A stretch of 64,000 nt of DNA from Chryseobacterium rhizosphaerae (GTDB taxonomy: Bacteria > Bacteroidota > Bacteroidia > Flavobacteriales > Weeksellaceae). The stretch lies in assembly GCF_003385455.1 (NCBI RefSeq), contig NZ_QNUF01000017.1, forward strand, positions 1 through 64,000, in the 5' to 3' direction. Below are positions 53,428 through 61,979 of the stretch, in pieces. Each line of letters opens with the position of its first letter. Positions within the stretch are counted from its first letter, which is position 1. A program made the position numbers and the translations under genes. The notes beneath the pieces were generated by a model. The model was not told where the DNA came from, searched no databases, and saw nothing but the letters and a program-made list of their open reading frames with translations.

Positions 53428-54945
53428 TTACATCATTTGATTTAAATGTCTGTCTATAGTTTCCTTACCTAAAATTTCAGAGCAGGTATTGAAAGCTCCG
53501 ATAGTTACCCCTAAAATTCCGTGCATATTCACAGACTGACCTGTCAGAAACAGATTGTCAATTTTAGTACGTGGAGAAACCATTGTTTTAAGTGGGTTTT
53601 CAGAGTTTTTCATATAACCGTACATATTTCCTTCAAAACTACCGATATAATCACGATAAGACAACGGTGAAGAAGTATATATTTTTTTGACAGCATGTGT
53701 AAGGTTAGGAATTTTCTTTTCCAGGGCATCAAGCATTTGCTCTGCTTTCGCCAGCTTAAACCGCTCATACATCTCTCCCCTTTCATGATCATCAGCCACT
53801 GTATTGAATGTATTTTCCCAGTCTTTAACCTCATCAAAGTCCATATAGGAAATAGCTGTCAGACTTTCTGCAAACTCAGGATAATGCCTGGAGGGTGACG
53901 ATGAAAGCATATAGGTTTCCGGCCATGTTTCTTTCCTGTAACGGAAGGCACTCCACACCAGCTCCTCGGAGGAATAGTGGTATACATTATAATTAAAATT
54001 GGGAATAGTATTTGGCTTTAAGACCAAATATACACTGAAGCATGATGAAACAGGCTCCCAGCTTAAAACTCTGTTGAGAAAGGATTTTTTTAATCGCTCT
54101 TCTCCTATTAACTTGATGGTTGAGCGGATTTCAATATTTGAAATTATTTTTTTTGCCGTATATTCTTTACCGGAAGCTGTTTTCACTGATGTCAGTACAT
54201 TATTGTCATCAAAAATAAAACCTGTTACCTCAGCATGTTTATGAATATCTGCCCCATACTGACGAAGTTTTCTGATCAATAATTTAGAAATCTGGCTTCC
54301 TCCTTTTATACATTTGTAAGCACTCTGGATGTAGGAATTTACAGTTAAAGCATGAACATAAAAAGGAACGTTTTCAGAATCTCCGGCATAAAGGAAATTA
54401 GAGCCTAGTAAAACCGATTGCAGTTTTTTATCTGAAGTAACTGACTCTATAAACCTTCGGGTATTCAGATGCAGTATTTCTTCATTATAATTATCTTTTC
54501 CCACGACGTTATATCTGGGGAACTGGCTGCACACATATTGAATTTCCTCACAATAATTTTCAAGATTTTCTCTTTCGTCCGGAAAATAGACCGATAGCTG
54601 CTCAACAAAGTTCTGATATCCCTGAGCATGTGGATAATCAATAGCGTCCTCACCAAAGGAGATTCTGTCATATCCGTCTTCATCCATTCGCTGAAGGTCC
54701 AGATCATCCATGATTTCCAGATAGGAAAAAAAAGTATTTAGATTTTGCCCCTTGGAAAGACCTCCCAAATAGTGTACTCCCGTATCAAAGACGAGCTTAT
54801 CCCGTGAAAAAGTCTGTAAATTACCTCCGTACTGATTGTTTTTCTCCAATACACATACTTTAAGCCCTTCTTTCGCCAAAATAAGAGCCGAAACAAGACC
54901 TCCCAATCCGCTGCCGATTACAAGTATGTCATATTCTTTCTTCAA
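53428..54945 (-). CDS. CrtI/phytoene-desaturase-like FAD oxidoreductase
   Basis: The 505-residue flavoprotein has IGSGLGGLVSALILAKEG (dinucleotide site, residues 10-27), YGGNLQTFSRDKLVFDTGVHYLGG, and the C-terminal FAD motif NLFLTGQSVNMHGILG. It fits the phytoene-desaturase/retinol-saturase group. The start is a TTG at 54945, which sits exactly at the expected N terminus; no ATG precedes the FAD motif. In this cluster it may oxidise the dialkylcyclohexanedione to resorcinol or adjust the polyene. It ends 12 bases before the C45 gene start. Confidence 0.86.
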   Translation of the reverse strand: MKKEYDILVIGSGLGGLVSALILAKEGLKVCVLEKNNQYGGNLQTFSRDKLVFDTGVHYLGGLSKGQNLNTFFSYLEIMDDLDLQRMDEDGYDRISFGEDAIDYPHAQGYQNFVEQLSVYFPDERENLENYCEEIQYVCSQFPRYNVVGKDNYNEEILHLNTRRFIESVTSDKKLQSVLLGSNFLYAGDSENVPFYVHALTVNSYIQSAYKCIKGGSQISKLLIRKLRQYGADIHKHAEVTGFIFDDNNVLTSVKTASGKEYTAKKIISNIEIRSTIKLIGEERLKKSFLNRVLSWEPVSSCFSVYLVLKPNTIPNFNYNVYHYSSEELVWSAFRYRKETWPETYMLSSSPSRHYPEFAESLTAISYMDFDEVKDWENTFNTVADDHERGEMYERFKLAKAEQMLDALEKKIPNLTHAVKKIYTSSPLSYRDYIGSFEGNMYGYMKNSENPLKTMVSPRTKIDNLFLTGQSVNMHGILGVTIGAFNTCSEILGKETIDRHLNQMM

Positions 54946-55080
54946 GGAGAATGTGCTTTAATTTAGAAATTAAGACTGCTCATCAAGAGGTGATCTGCCT
55001 TCGGTCTTTTAAAGATCCATAGACAGGCTAATCTAAATGGTTTCAGTTTTTGTTAGTTTTCAGGGATAAAAATAGAAAAA

Positions 55081-55965
55081 TTAATCAACATCATCCCAAA
55101 AATCAAAATAATTAAACCATTGGAGCGGATATTTTCTGACCATGGTCTCCAGATTTTGAACGTAAGACTGCAGAAGTCCCTGAGAATCCCTGTTTTTAAT
55201 ATTCTGAGCAAGTCTTGCATAGAGATGGTAATGAAGATTATTTTCTTTCATTACATAAACATACACCACAGGTACTCCTAATCTCGAAGCAATAAGAAAA
55301 GGGCCTGCCGGAAATTTCGCACTTTTCCCCAGTAACTCGGTTTCCAGGAATTTGGATCCTTCAAAATAACGGTCGCCGGTAAAACAGATCAACTCATTAT
55401 TTGACAATGCCTGATTAATCTCAAAGATATGCGACATATCTTCTTTGACATAAATAAATTTAATGGAACTTTCTTTTACCGCAACACTTTCCAGGTATTC
55501 TTTGATCACGGTAACTTCCTGATCTGTAGTCACCAGATTGATCTGGCAGTCGAAATCGATATCTGCAAAGAAATGTTCTGCAATTTCAAAATTACCGATA
55601 TGGGCACTGATCAGAACACCTCCCTTTTTAGCGGCTAAAAGGCTTCTGAGGTTTTCAATACCATCAAATTCATACGTGTATTTTTCTCGTAGTCCGGCAG
55701 AAATAGCCGTTTTATCAATCAGTACTTTTCCAAAAGTGAAGTAACTGTGAAATATGGAGCGCAAAGCCTTCCCATATCCGTAGTTGAGTCTTTTCTGAAA
55801 ATAATAAAGAATATATCGGTTGCTTTTTTTCTGGAACAGAAAGTAATAGGCAGCCACAAAATATAGGACAAAATATGAACTTCTGATTCCGATATTTCTA
55901 ATACACCAAACGAATATTCTGTATCCTGATACCGTTCCTTTAGATTTACCTTTCCACTTGTTCAT
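55081..55965 (-). CDS. LpxL/HtrB-like lipid acyltransferase
   Basis: The 294-residue protein has one N-terminal hydrophobic segment (about 29-45) and the HX4E motif AHIGNFE with His122 and Glu127. CFTGDRYFEGSKFLETELLG and FPAGPFLIASRLGVPVVYVYV follow, the pattern of LpxL/LpxM. Aryl-polyene clusters carry such an acyltransferase (ApeD-like) in addition to the lipid A enzymes, so I infer acylation of the pigment or its lipid anchor. It lies downstream of the ACP, separated from it by repeat copy C. Confidence 0.88.
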   Translation of the reverse strand: MNKWKGKSKGTVSGYRIFVWCIRNIGIRSSYFVLYFVAAYYFLFQKKSNRYILYYFQKRLNYGYGKALRSIFHSYFTFGKVLIDKTAISAGLREKYTYEFDGIENLRSLLAAKKGGVLISAHIGNFEIAEHFFADIDFDCQINLVTTDQEVTVIKEYLESVAVKESSIKFIYVKEDMSHIFEINQALSNNELICFTGDRYFEGSKFLETELLGKSAKFPAGPFLIASRLGVPVVYVYVMKENNLHYHLYARLAQNIKNRDSQGLLQSYVQNLETMVRKYPLQWFNYFDFWDDVD

Positions 55966-55979
55966 AAATATTGTTTACC

Positions 55980-56047
55980 AATGTAACCGTATACCAGCGC
56001 AACAATTATTGTATTAAATGTGTCCGGCATTGGTATACTGTCACATT
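55980..56047 (-). repeat. ACP-flanking repeat, copy C (hairpin form)
   Basis: Left arm 55980-55996 and right arm 56031-56047 are inverted repeats matching at 15 of 17 positions (core GTATACCA/TGGTATAC). The words ACCAATGTAAC and CAACAATTATTG are shared with copies A and B. It fills the gap downstream of the second ACP gene. Confidence 0.65.
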
Positions 56048-56097
56048 ATTATATGGGTATTATTGTAAAGAATAAAGATCTACTCAATACTAGGTAA

Positions 56098-56352
56098 TTA
56101 AGCTTTTTTCTCAGCAATCTTATTTTCAATGGTTGTATAGAAGTCATCAAATGTCACCATTTTTTTGAAATCTGCTTCTCCTAATTTCACTCCGAAATTA
56201 GATTCAATCACCACAACCATATCAATATAATCTAAGCTATCTAAGCCTAATGTACTTTTAAGATTGGCCTCATTACTGATTTCGTCTCCGTCTACCTCGA
56301 ATTCATTTACCAGAAAATCATTAACAATGGCCACTATTTTTTCCCTTTCCAT
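56098..56352 (-). CDS. Acyl carrier protein (minus-strand arm)
   Basis: I start at the ATG at 56352 (MEREKIVAIVND), 5 bases after the ketosynthase stop; the frame to 56364 would need a TTG inside the upstream gene. The 84-residue ACP has GLDSLDYIDMVVVIE with the phosphopantetheine Ser39. Its helix II differs from that of the plus-strand ACP, so the two probably serve different steps, for example the polyene and the resorcinol chain. Confidence 0.92.
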   Translation of the reverse strand: MEREKIVAIVNDFLVNEFEVDGDEISNEANLKSTLGLDSLDYIDMVVVIESNFGVKLGEADFKKMVTFDDFYTTIENKIAEKKA

Positions 56353-56356
56353 GTTT

Positions 56357-57577
56357 TTAATCAAATTTTTTAACTATTAATGCAGAATTGGTTCCCCCAA
56401 ACCCAAAAGAATTCGACAAAAATACATCAATTTTTTGATTTTTTGTTTTGGAGACTAAATTTATCCTTTGAGCCTCATTATCAGGATTTTCAAGATTTAT
56501 ATTAGGAGCTACAAAATCATTCTGCATCATCAGAATAGAGTAAATAACTTCACTTGCACCTGCCATCCAGCATTCATGTCCCGTCATGGATTTAGTAGAA
56601 CTTACGGGAACTTCACTTCCGAAAATCTCATAAATTGCTTTTGCTTCGTTAGCATCCCCAATAGGAGTGGAGGTAGCATGAGCATTAATATAATCAATAT
56701 CTGAAGCAGCTAATCCGGATTGTTGTAAAGCTCTGCCCATAGCTAAAGCCGGTCCATCAACATTAGGGGTTGAGATATGTCCTCCGTTTGAAGAAAAGCC
56801 GTAGCCTATAATTTCAGCAAGGATAGGAACGCCTCTTCTTTGTGCTGATTCTAAGCTTTCTACAATTAAAGTGGCTGCACCTCCGCTGGGAATCAAGCCA
56901 TCCCTTTCTGTATCGAAAGGTCTTGATGCTTTTGCAGGTTCGTTTTCCCGTGTTGAGAATACCCCCAACCCGTCAAAGCTTGCCATTGAATATTTATTGG
57001 TTTCCTGTGCTCCTCCACAGATGATCATATCCTGAAAACCGTTCTTGATCATCATAAAGGCCAGCCCCAAAGAATGCGACCCACTTGCACAGGCAGCACT
57101 GATGGTAAGATTAATTCCTTTCAACTTGAAAATCGTAGAAAGGTTCATCGTCACTGTTGAGTTCATTGATTTAAAGATCGCTCCCGATCCCATCAATGTA
57201 GTATCTTTTTTTTCCCGGGCAATATCAATAGACTCTACTACTGCCTTAGATACACTGTCATTTCCGTATAAAATCCCAACTTCATGGGTATCTAAAAAAG
57301 CTTCGTCAAGATTCGCCTGCTTCAAAGCATCAATGGTGGCAAGATAAGCATACTCACTTTCTTCTCCCATGCTTACACGCTGGCGTCTGTTAAGAAGATT
57401 TTTCAAATCCGGCTTTGGAACGACCCCTGTAAGGCCTGATCTGAAACCGAAGTTTTTTCTGTCTTCGTCTAAAACAATACCGGATTTTCCTTGATATAGG
57501 GATTCCCTGACCTCTTCTAAAGACGTCCCGATGCAGGAATAAATTCCCATTCCGGTAATCACAACCCTATTTTCCAT
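56357..57577 (-). CDS. Beta-ketoacyl-ACP synthase (FabF-like)
   Basis: The 406-residue enzyme has ITGMGIYSCIG at the start and a complete triad: TISAACASGSHSLG with Cys163, NAHATSTPIGD and SMTGHECWMAGASE. The loop around the second His (GHECWMAG) is unlike ordinary FabF (GHxLGAAG) and marks pigment-cluster enzymes. It is 4 bases before the ACP and 1 base after the ketoreductase stop, so KR-KS-ACP form a compact unit. Confidence 0.92.
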   Translation of the reverse strand: MENRVVITGMGIYSCIGTSLEEVRESLYQGKSGIVLDEDRKNFGFRSGLTGVVPKPDLKNLLNRRQRVSMGEESEYAYLATIDALKQANLDEAFLDTHEVGILYGNDSVSKAVVESIDIAREKKDTTLMGSGAIFKSMNSTVTMNLSTIFKLKGINLTISAACASGSHSLGLAFMMIKNGFQDMIICGGAQETNKYSMASFDGLGVFSTRENEPAKASRPFDTERDGLIPSGGAATLIVESLESAQRRGVPILAEIIGYGFSSNGGHISTPNVDGPALAMGRALQQSGLAASDIDYINAHATSTPIGDANEAKAIYEIFGSEVPVSSTKSMTGHECWMAGASEVIYSILMMQNDFVAPNINLENPDNEAQRINLVSKTKNQKIDVFLSNSFGFGGTNSALIVKKFD

Positions 57578-57578
57578 C

Positions 57579-58310
57579 TTATGAATAAATTCCGCCGTTA
57601 ATATTAATTATCTCTCCTGTAATGTAGGATGCTTTTCGGGAAGCTAAAAATGCTACTAAATCAGCTACTTCTTCTGCTTCTCCGAATCTGTTTGCAGGAA
57701 TCATCGCTTTAAGCTCGTCTTCATTAAAATCCTGGGTCATATCTGTTTTGATGAAACCCGGTGCCACAGCATTTACGGTGATATTTCTTTTCGCCACTTC
57801 CTGGGCAAGCGCTTTTGTAGCTCCTACCAGAGCCCCTTTTGCTGCCGAATAATTGGTTTGCCCGGCTGTTCCTTTTACCCCGGAAACCGAAACCATATTG
57901 ATGATTCTTCCGTATTTATTACGAAGCAGTTTTTGGATAAAAAAATTCGTCACATGGAAAAACCCGTTTAAGCTTGTATTGATCACACTGTTCCAGTCTT
58001 CTTTCAGCATCCACATAAACAGGCCGTCTCTGGTAATTCCGGCATTGTTTACAATCACTTCTACTACAGCAGAAGGATTTGTATCCTGCCATTCTGTAAG
58101 GACGTTCTGTGTTTCCTCCGCATTTCCTACATCAAATTTAAGAATTTCTCCTGTAGAACCAAGTTCTTCCACTTTGGTCAATGTTTCCTTAGCTGCAGCC
58201 TCATTAGAGGTATAGTTGATCAGTATATGATAGTTTTTTTCTTCAGCCAGTTTTATACAGATGGCCCTCCCGATTCCTCTGGAGCCTCCTGTTACAATTG
58301 CACATTTCAT
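57579..58310 (-). CDS. 3-oxoacyl-ACP reductase (FabG/ApeQ-like)
   Basis: The 243-residue SDR enzyme has TGGSRGIGRAI (NADP site), NNAG, and the catalytic triad Ser in NMVSVSGVKG, Tyr and Lys in YSAAKGAL; it ends in INGGIYS. The length equals that of FabG. In the polyene pathway it reduces each 3-oxoacyl-ACP before dehydration. It is 81 bases downstream of the ammonia-lyase gene with no terminator between them. Confidence 0.93.
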   Translation of the reverse strand: MKCAIVTGGSRGIGRAICIKLAEEKNYHILINYTSNEAAAKETLTKVEELGSTGEILKFDVGNAEETQNVLTEWQDTNPSAVVEVIVNNAGITRDGLFMWMLKEDWNSVINTSLNGFFHVTNFFIQKLLRNKYGRIINMVSVSGVKGTAGQTNYSAAKGALVGATKALAQEVAKRNITVNAVAPGFIKTDMTQDFNEDELKAMIPANRFGEAEEVADLVAFLASRKASYITGEIININGGIYS

Positions 58311-58391
58311 GCGTTAGTGTTTATTTCGTTTTAGTTTTTTTTAAGTTAGCTTATACTCCTCAATCTAAAGACAATTCATTACGGTAAATAA

Positions 58392-59912
58392 TTACATTGC
58401 TTTTAAATACATCTTTACTTTCTCTAAATATGGATACATCACCATATCATCGGAGAACGCAGGAATAATTTTTCTGATCTCATCATAAAGCTCTTTTGTA
58501 GATGATGAAACCTCATCCGGAAAACCTAGGTATTCAATTGCCTGAACTATAGTAATTGCCTCTATCGCCAGTACTTCAAATGCATTTTCAATTACTTTTC
58601 TACAGATCACAGCTGCATTGGTTCCCATACTTACAATATCCTGATTGTCATTATTATTAGGAATACTGTGAACATACATAGGGTTTGACAGCATCTGACT
58701 TTCCGCTGTAGTAGAAGTTGCCGTAAACTGTACTCCCTGCATCCCAAAATTGAAACCTAATTTACCTAAATTTACAAAAGGAGGCAAAATTTCGTTGATC
58801 TTTGCATTTAAAAGATAGTTCAGCTGTCTTTCTGCAAGCATGGTCAACTTGGTTACCACAATTTTAAGTTTGTCCATTTCTAAAGAGATATAATCTCCAT
58901 GAAAATTTCCACCGTGGTAAACATGCTGATCCTCAACATTGATAATCGGATTGTCATTGGCAGAATTGATTTCATTTTCAAGCACCTTTTCTGTATACTC
59001 CAAGGTGTCCAGCACAGGACCTAATATCTGAGGAACACATCGTAAAGAATAATATTCCTGAACTTTTTCTTTAAATACTTTTTCCTGCTCTTCAAAGTGA
59101 GTATAAAGATGGTCTGCTCTTTTTCTGATCAGTTTACTGTCTGCAAGATGTGTACGCATTCTTTCTGCCACTTTCTGCTGACCATAATGTCTTTTTGTGC
59201 CGTTCAAAGCTTCAGACAGATGATCATCATAAGCCTGAACAATCTCATTAATTGCACAGGAAAGTCTAATGGAAATATCAGTCAGCTGATTCGCTTTATA
59301 GGCATTGACAATCCCTATACCCGACATTACGGAAGTTCCGTTCATTAAAGCAAGCCCTTCACGGATCTCCACTTTGATAGGTTCAAGTCCTTCAATGGCA
59401 AAAACATCGTTTGTAGATCTTCTTTCTCCTTTGTAAAACACTTCTCCTTCACCAATCAGTACTAAAGCCAGGTGTGCCAGCTGTACAAGATCTCCACTTG
59501 CTCCTACTCCACCGTGTTCAAAAATCAAAGGGGTAATATCTCTGTTGATCAATTCCTGAAGAAGATAAATAACAGACTGATGTACTCCGGAATTTCCTAA
59601 AGACAGGGTATTCAGCCTTGCCAGCATACAGGCTTTCACTTCCTGTGCCGGTAAGGGATTTCCTATTCCCGAAGAATGACTTCTAATTAAATTATATTGA
59701 AGCTGAAGGGTATCCTCATCACTGATTTTAAACTGAGCCATCGGACCAAAACCCGTATTTACTCCATATATTACTTTATTTTTTGAAAATTCCTTTAAAA
59801 ATTGAAAGCTTGTATCGACTCTTGATAAAAGTGATTCATCCAGTTCAATTTTTTCATTTTCAATGATAATTTTTTGAAAATCTTTCAGTCCTAAAAAGTT
59901 ATTTATTTTCAT
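58392..59912 (-). CDS. Tyrosine ammonia-lyase (aromatic amino acid lyase)
   Basis: The 506-residue enzyme has the MIO-forming Ala138-Ser139-Gly140 in GGVGASGDLVQL, NTGFGPMAQ, and the conserved NNNDNQDIVSMGTN. The overall sequence resembles the Flavobacterium johnsoniae tyrosine ammonia-lyase closely, as I recall it. It turns tyrosine into 4-coumarate, the starter of flexirubin. The selectivity dipeptide is Ser78-His79, as in histidine ammonia-lyase, which explains why pipelines often call it HutH. It is the first gene of the minus-strand operon. Confidence 0.92.
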   Translation of the reverse strand: MKINNFLGLKDFQKIIIENEKIELDESLLSRVDTSFQFLKEFSKNKVIYGVNTGFGPMAQFKISDEDTLQLQYNLIRSHSSGIGNPLPAQEVKACMLARLNTLSLGNSGVHQSVIYLLQELINRDITPLIFEHGGVGASGDLVQLAHLALVLIGEGEVFYKGERRSTNDVFAIEGLEPIKVEIREGLALMNGTSVMSGIGIVNAYKANQLTDISIRLSCAINEIVQAYDDHLSEALNGTKRHYGQQKVAERMRTHLADSKLIRKRADHLYTHFEEQEKVFKEKVQEYYSLRCVPQILGPVLDTLEYTEKVLENEINSANDNPIINVEDQHVYHGGNFHGDYISLEMDKLKIVVTKLTMLAERQLNYLLNAKINEILPPFVNLGKLGFNFGMQGVQFTATSTTAESQMLSNPMYVHSIPNNNDNQDIVSMGTNAAVICRKVIENAFEVLAIEAITIVQAIEYLGFPDEVSSSTKELYDEIRKIIPAFSDDMVMYPYLEKVKMYLKAM

Positions 59913-59937
59913 TAATCAAAAGTAATAGTTGATAATT

Positions 59938-59970
59938 TTGTAAAATATTAATTATTTGTCACTAATTTTG
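59938..59970 (+). promoter_or_regulatory. Promoter of the halogenase-like gene
   Basis: TTG (59938-59940, in TTTTG) is followed after 22 bases by TAATTTTG (59963-59970), a match to the Bacteroidota consensus. The start of transcription would be near 59977 and the ATG is at 60010. Confidence 0.55.
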
Positions 59971-59973
59971 CGG

Positions 59974-60008
59974 CAAAGATAGAAGTTATTATTAAAATAA
60001 AAAATCAA
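59974..60008 (-). promoter_or_regulatory. Promoter of the ammonia-lyase operon
   Basis: Plus CAAAGATA (59974-59981) is TATCTTTG on the minus strand, 61 bases before the lyase start at 59912. A TTG (plus CAA at 60006-60008) lies 24 bases upstream, one more than the usual spacing. The two divergent -7 elements are separated by only CGG. Confidence 0.5.
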
Positions 60009-60009
60009 G

Positions 60010-61266
60010 ATGAGCAAAGAATTTGTTGACGTTCTTGTAATCGGAGCTGGACCTTCCGGATGCGTATCTTCTTCATACCTTAAGAAGAATAATGTCAACG
60101 TAAAGGTGGTTGAAAAGACAAAATTCCCAAGACTGGTAGTTGGAGAAAGCTTGATTCCAAGGGTCATGGACCACTTTGATGAAGCCGGACTTTTCCCTGC
60201 ATTGGACAAAATGGGCTTTGAAAAAAAACTGGGTGCACGTTTTCTTCGCGGAGACGAGGTCTGCATTTTTGATTTTAGTGATAAATTCGGAGAAGGCTGG
60301 GACTGGACCTGGCAGGTTCCGAGAGCTGATTTTGATCATACCCTGGCTCAGGAGGTCATTAATAAAGGAATTGACCTTGAGTTTGAGACAGAGGTTACTG
60401 CTATCAGATTTGAAGGTACGGATTCAGTGACCACAGTCCGAAACAAAGACGGAGATACAAAAGAGATCCACGCCAAGTTTGTTATAGATTCCAGCGGTTA
60501 CGGAAGAGTACTTCCCCGCTTACTAGATCTTGAAAAACCTTCAAAATTATCTCCCCATTCTGCTATTTTTTCTCATGTAAAGGATACCAACAGAGAAGAG
60601 GGCGAAGAGGGAACATTAATATCTTTCGACATCATTGAAACAGAGGTATGGCTTTGGGTCATTCCTTTTTCTAACGGGAACACAAGTGTAGGAATTGTAG
60701 GTCCTACAGAATATATTGATAAATTGTCTGAAAACGGAGATCCTGCTGAAGCGTTAAGAAAAGCAATTTCTCTATCTGACTATTATGTAAAACGTTTTGG
60801 AGAGGTAGATTTTCTCTTTGAGCCAAAACATCTGAAAGATTATTCATGTTCGGTAAAAAGTTTATTTGGAGATGGGTTTGCTTTAACGGGTAATGCATCT
60901 GAGTTTCTTGACCCGGTTTTCTCATCGGGGATGGCTTTTGCCACAGAGTCGGGAATGCTTGCTGCAAAATTAGCTGTAAGACAACTGAACGGAGAAAAAA
61001 TTAACTGGCAAAAAGAATATACAGATTATATCTTATATGGTGTAGATGTTTTCACCACCTATGTAAAGGAATGGTATACAGGTAATCTTCAGGAATTATT
61101 CTTCCACCAACCGGAAAATCCCGATGTCAAGAAAAAAATATGTGCCGTGTTAGCAGGATATGTATGGAATAAGGACAATCCGTTTGTGAAAAAACATGAT
61201 ACTGTGATTAAGAATCTTGCCAACCTCATCAAACAGGAAAAACAGGAACAGCAAAATCAACAATAA
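60010..61266 (+). CDS. Flavin-dependent halogenase/hydroxylase-like protein
   Basis: The 418-residue flavoprotein has GAGPSGCVSSSYLKK (FAD site, Gly12-Gly17), KFPRLVVGESLIP, and W214-LWVIP-219, which fits the WxWxIP motif of flavin-dependent halogenases; LTGNASEFLDPVFSSG closes the FAD domain. Halogenases of this group act on phenols or tryptophan, and chlorinated flexirubins are known, so ring chlorination is a fair guess. Related monooxygenases share these motifs, so hydroxylation is the alternative. It is divergent from the lyase operon. Confidence 0.83.
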   Translation: MSKEFVDVLVIGAGPSGCVSSSYLKKNNVNVKVVEKTKFPRLVVGESLIPRVMDHFDEAGLFPALDKMGFEKKLGARFLRGDEVCIFDFSDKFGEGWDWTWQVPRADFDHTLAQEVINKGIDLEFETEVTAIRFEGTDSVTTVRNKDGDTKEIHAKFVIDSSGYGRVLPRLLDLEKPSKLSPHSAIFSHVKDTNREEGEEGTLISFDIIETEVWLWVIPFSNGNTSVGIVGPTEYIDKLSENGDPAEALRKAISLSDYYVKRFGEVDFLFEPKHLKDYSCSVKSLFGDGFALTGNASEFLDPVFSSGMAFATESGMLAAKLAVRQLNGEKINWQKEYTDYILYGVDVFTTYVKEWYTGNLQELFFHQPENPDVKKKICAVLAGYVWNKDNPFVKKHDTVIKNLANLIKQEKQEQQNQQ

Positions 61267-61298
61267 AAAAACGGTCTGAAATTCAGGCCGTTTTTATT
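61264..61298. terminator. Bidirectional terminator between convergent genes
   Basis: AAAAACGGTCTGAA (61267-61280) pairs with TTCAGGCCGTTTTT (61282-61295) with one G-U pair. It lies directly past the halogenase-like stop at 61266 and the stop of the minus-strand gene at 61300. Confidence 0.82.
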
Positions 61299-61299
61299 T

Positions 61300-61908
61300 T
61301 TATTTTAAAGTTTTTTTAATCTCTTTGCCCAAATACCTTCCGGCAGATTCGTAGGCAGCAGCAATCCTGCCATATTCCATCACGAATTCTTCATTATTGA
61401 CAAATTTATCAAACTTGTTAAGTTCTACCTTCGCTAACACAACTGAGGGATTAGTGGTTTCCACCAGTTTTATAGTACCGGTTATCTCTGCTGTCATGGC
61501 AGTAAGTCCGGCATGCCAGCCCGGGAAAATCCATTTGGGTTCCACTATTAATGTATATTTTGCGGAGCTGTCTTTTTTAAATGAAATATTCTTGTAAGAT
61601 TTATTAAGCCCTTTCGCAAAATAATCTATATAGTCTTCTTTTTTATATTTCTCCCATTCTGCAATCCACTTCTTCCACGCTTCCTCTCCTCTTTTAGGAT
61701 TTTCCAAGACTTGTTTTTTCCTGTTTTCAAGATATTGAGCTTCTGTAATATTTTCTTTCATAAATAATACATTCTCAAATAGAAGTTCTACATTTACTTC
61801 AGTCTGATCTTTTAATAAGCCGAGACTCCCTGAAACAACTTTCATTTTGTCCTGTCCAAAAGCTGTTGTGATCATCACCATGAACCCCAGCAATAATAAT
61901 TTTTTCAT
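61300..61908 (-). CDS. Secreted protein of unknown function
   Basis: I start at the ATG at 61908, which opens the signal peptide MKKLLLLGFMVMITTAFGQ; a start at 61920 would add four residues. The 202-residue mature part has a Lys/Glu/Trp-rich helical segment (about residues 60-95) and then a beta-rich domain (YTLIVEPKWIFPGWHAGL, AEITGTIKLVETTNPSVVLAKVELNKF). I do not recognise the family. It lies between two pigment genes, and a periplasmic role there is possible. Confidence 0.72.
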   Translation of the reverse strand: MKKLLLLGFMVMITTAFGQDKMKVVSGSLGLLKDQTEVNVELLFENVLFMKENITEAQYLENRKKQVLENPKRGEEAWKKWIAEWEKYKKEDYIDYFAKGLNKSYKNISFKKDSSAKYTLIVEPKWIFPGWHAGLTAMTAEITGTIKLVETTNPSVVLAKVELNKFDKFVNNEEFVMEYGRIAAAYESAGRYLGKEIKKTLK

Positions 61909-61934
61909 AGTTAGTAGCATTAAATTTAAGCCAC

Positions 61935-61942
61935 CAAATATA
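61935..61942 (-). promoter_or_regulatory. -7 element before the secreted unknown
   Basis: Plus CAAATATA is TATATTTG on the minus strand, 27 bases before the start at 61908. No TTG lies at the -33 position, so this is weak. Confidence 0.35.
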
Positions 61943-61979
61943 TCATAAAAAAGGAATTATTCTAATGCTGAAACTCAAA

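Noticed and set aside
56353..56364. Longer ACP start at a TTG inside the ketosynthase gene
   Set aside because: The ATG at 56352 gives the normal ACP length and no reason exists to prefer a TTG upstream.
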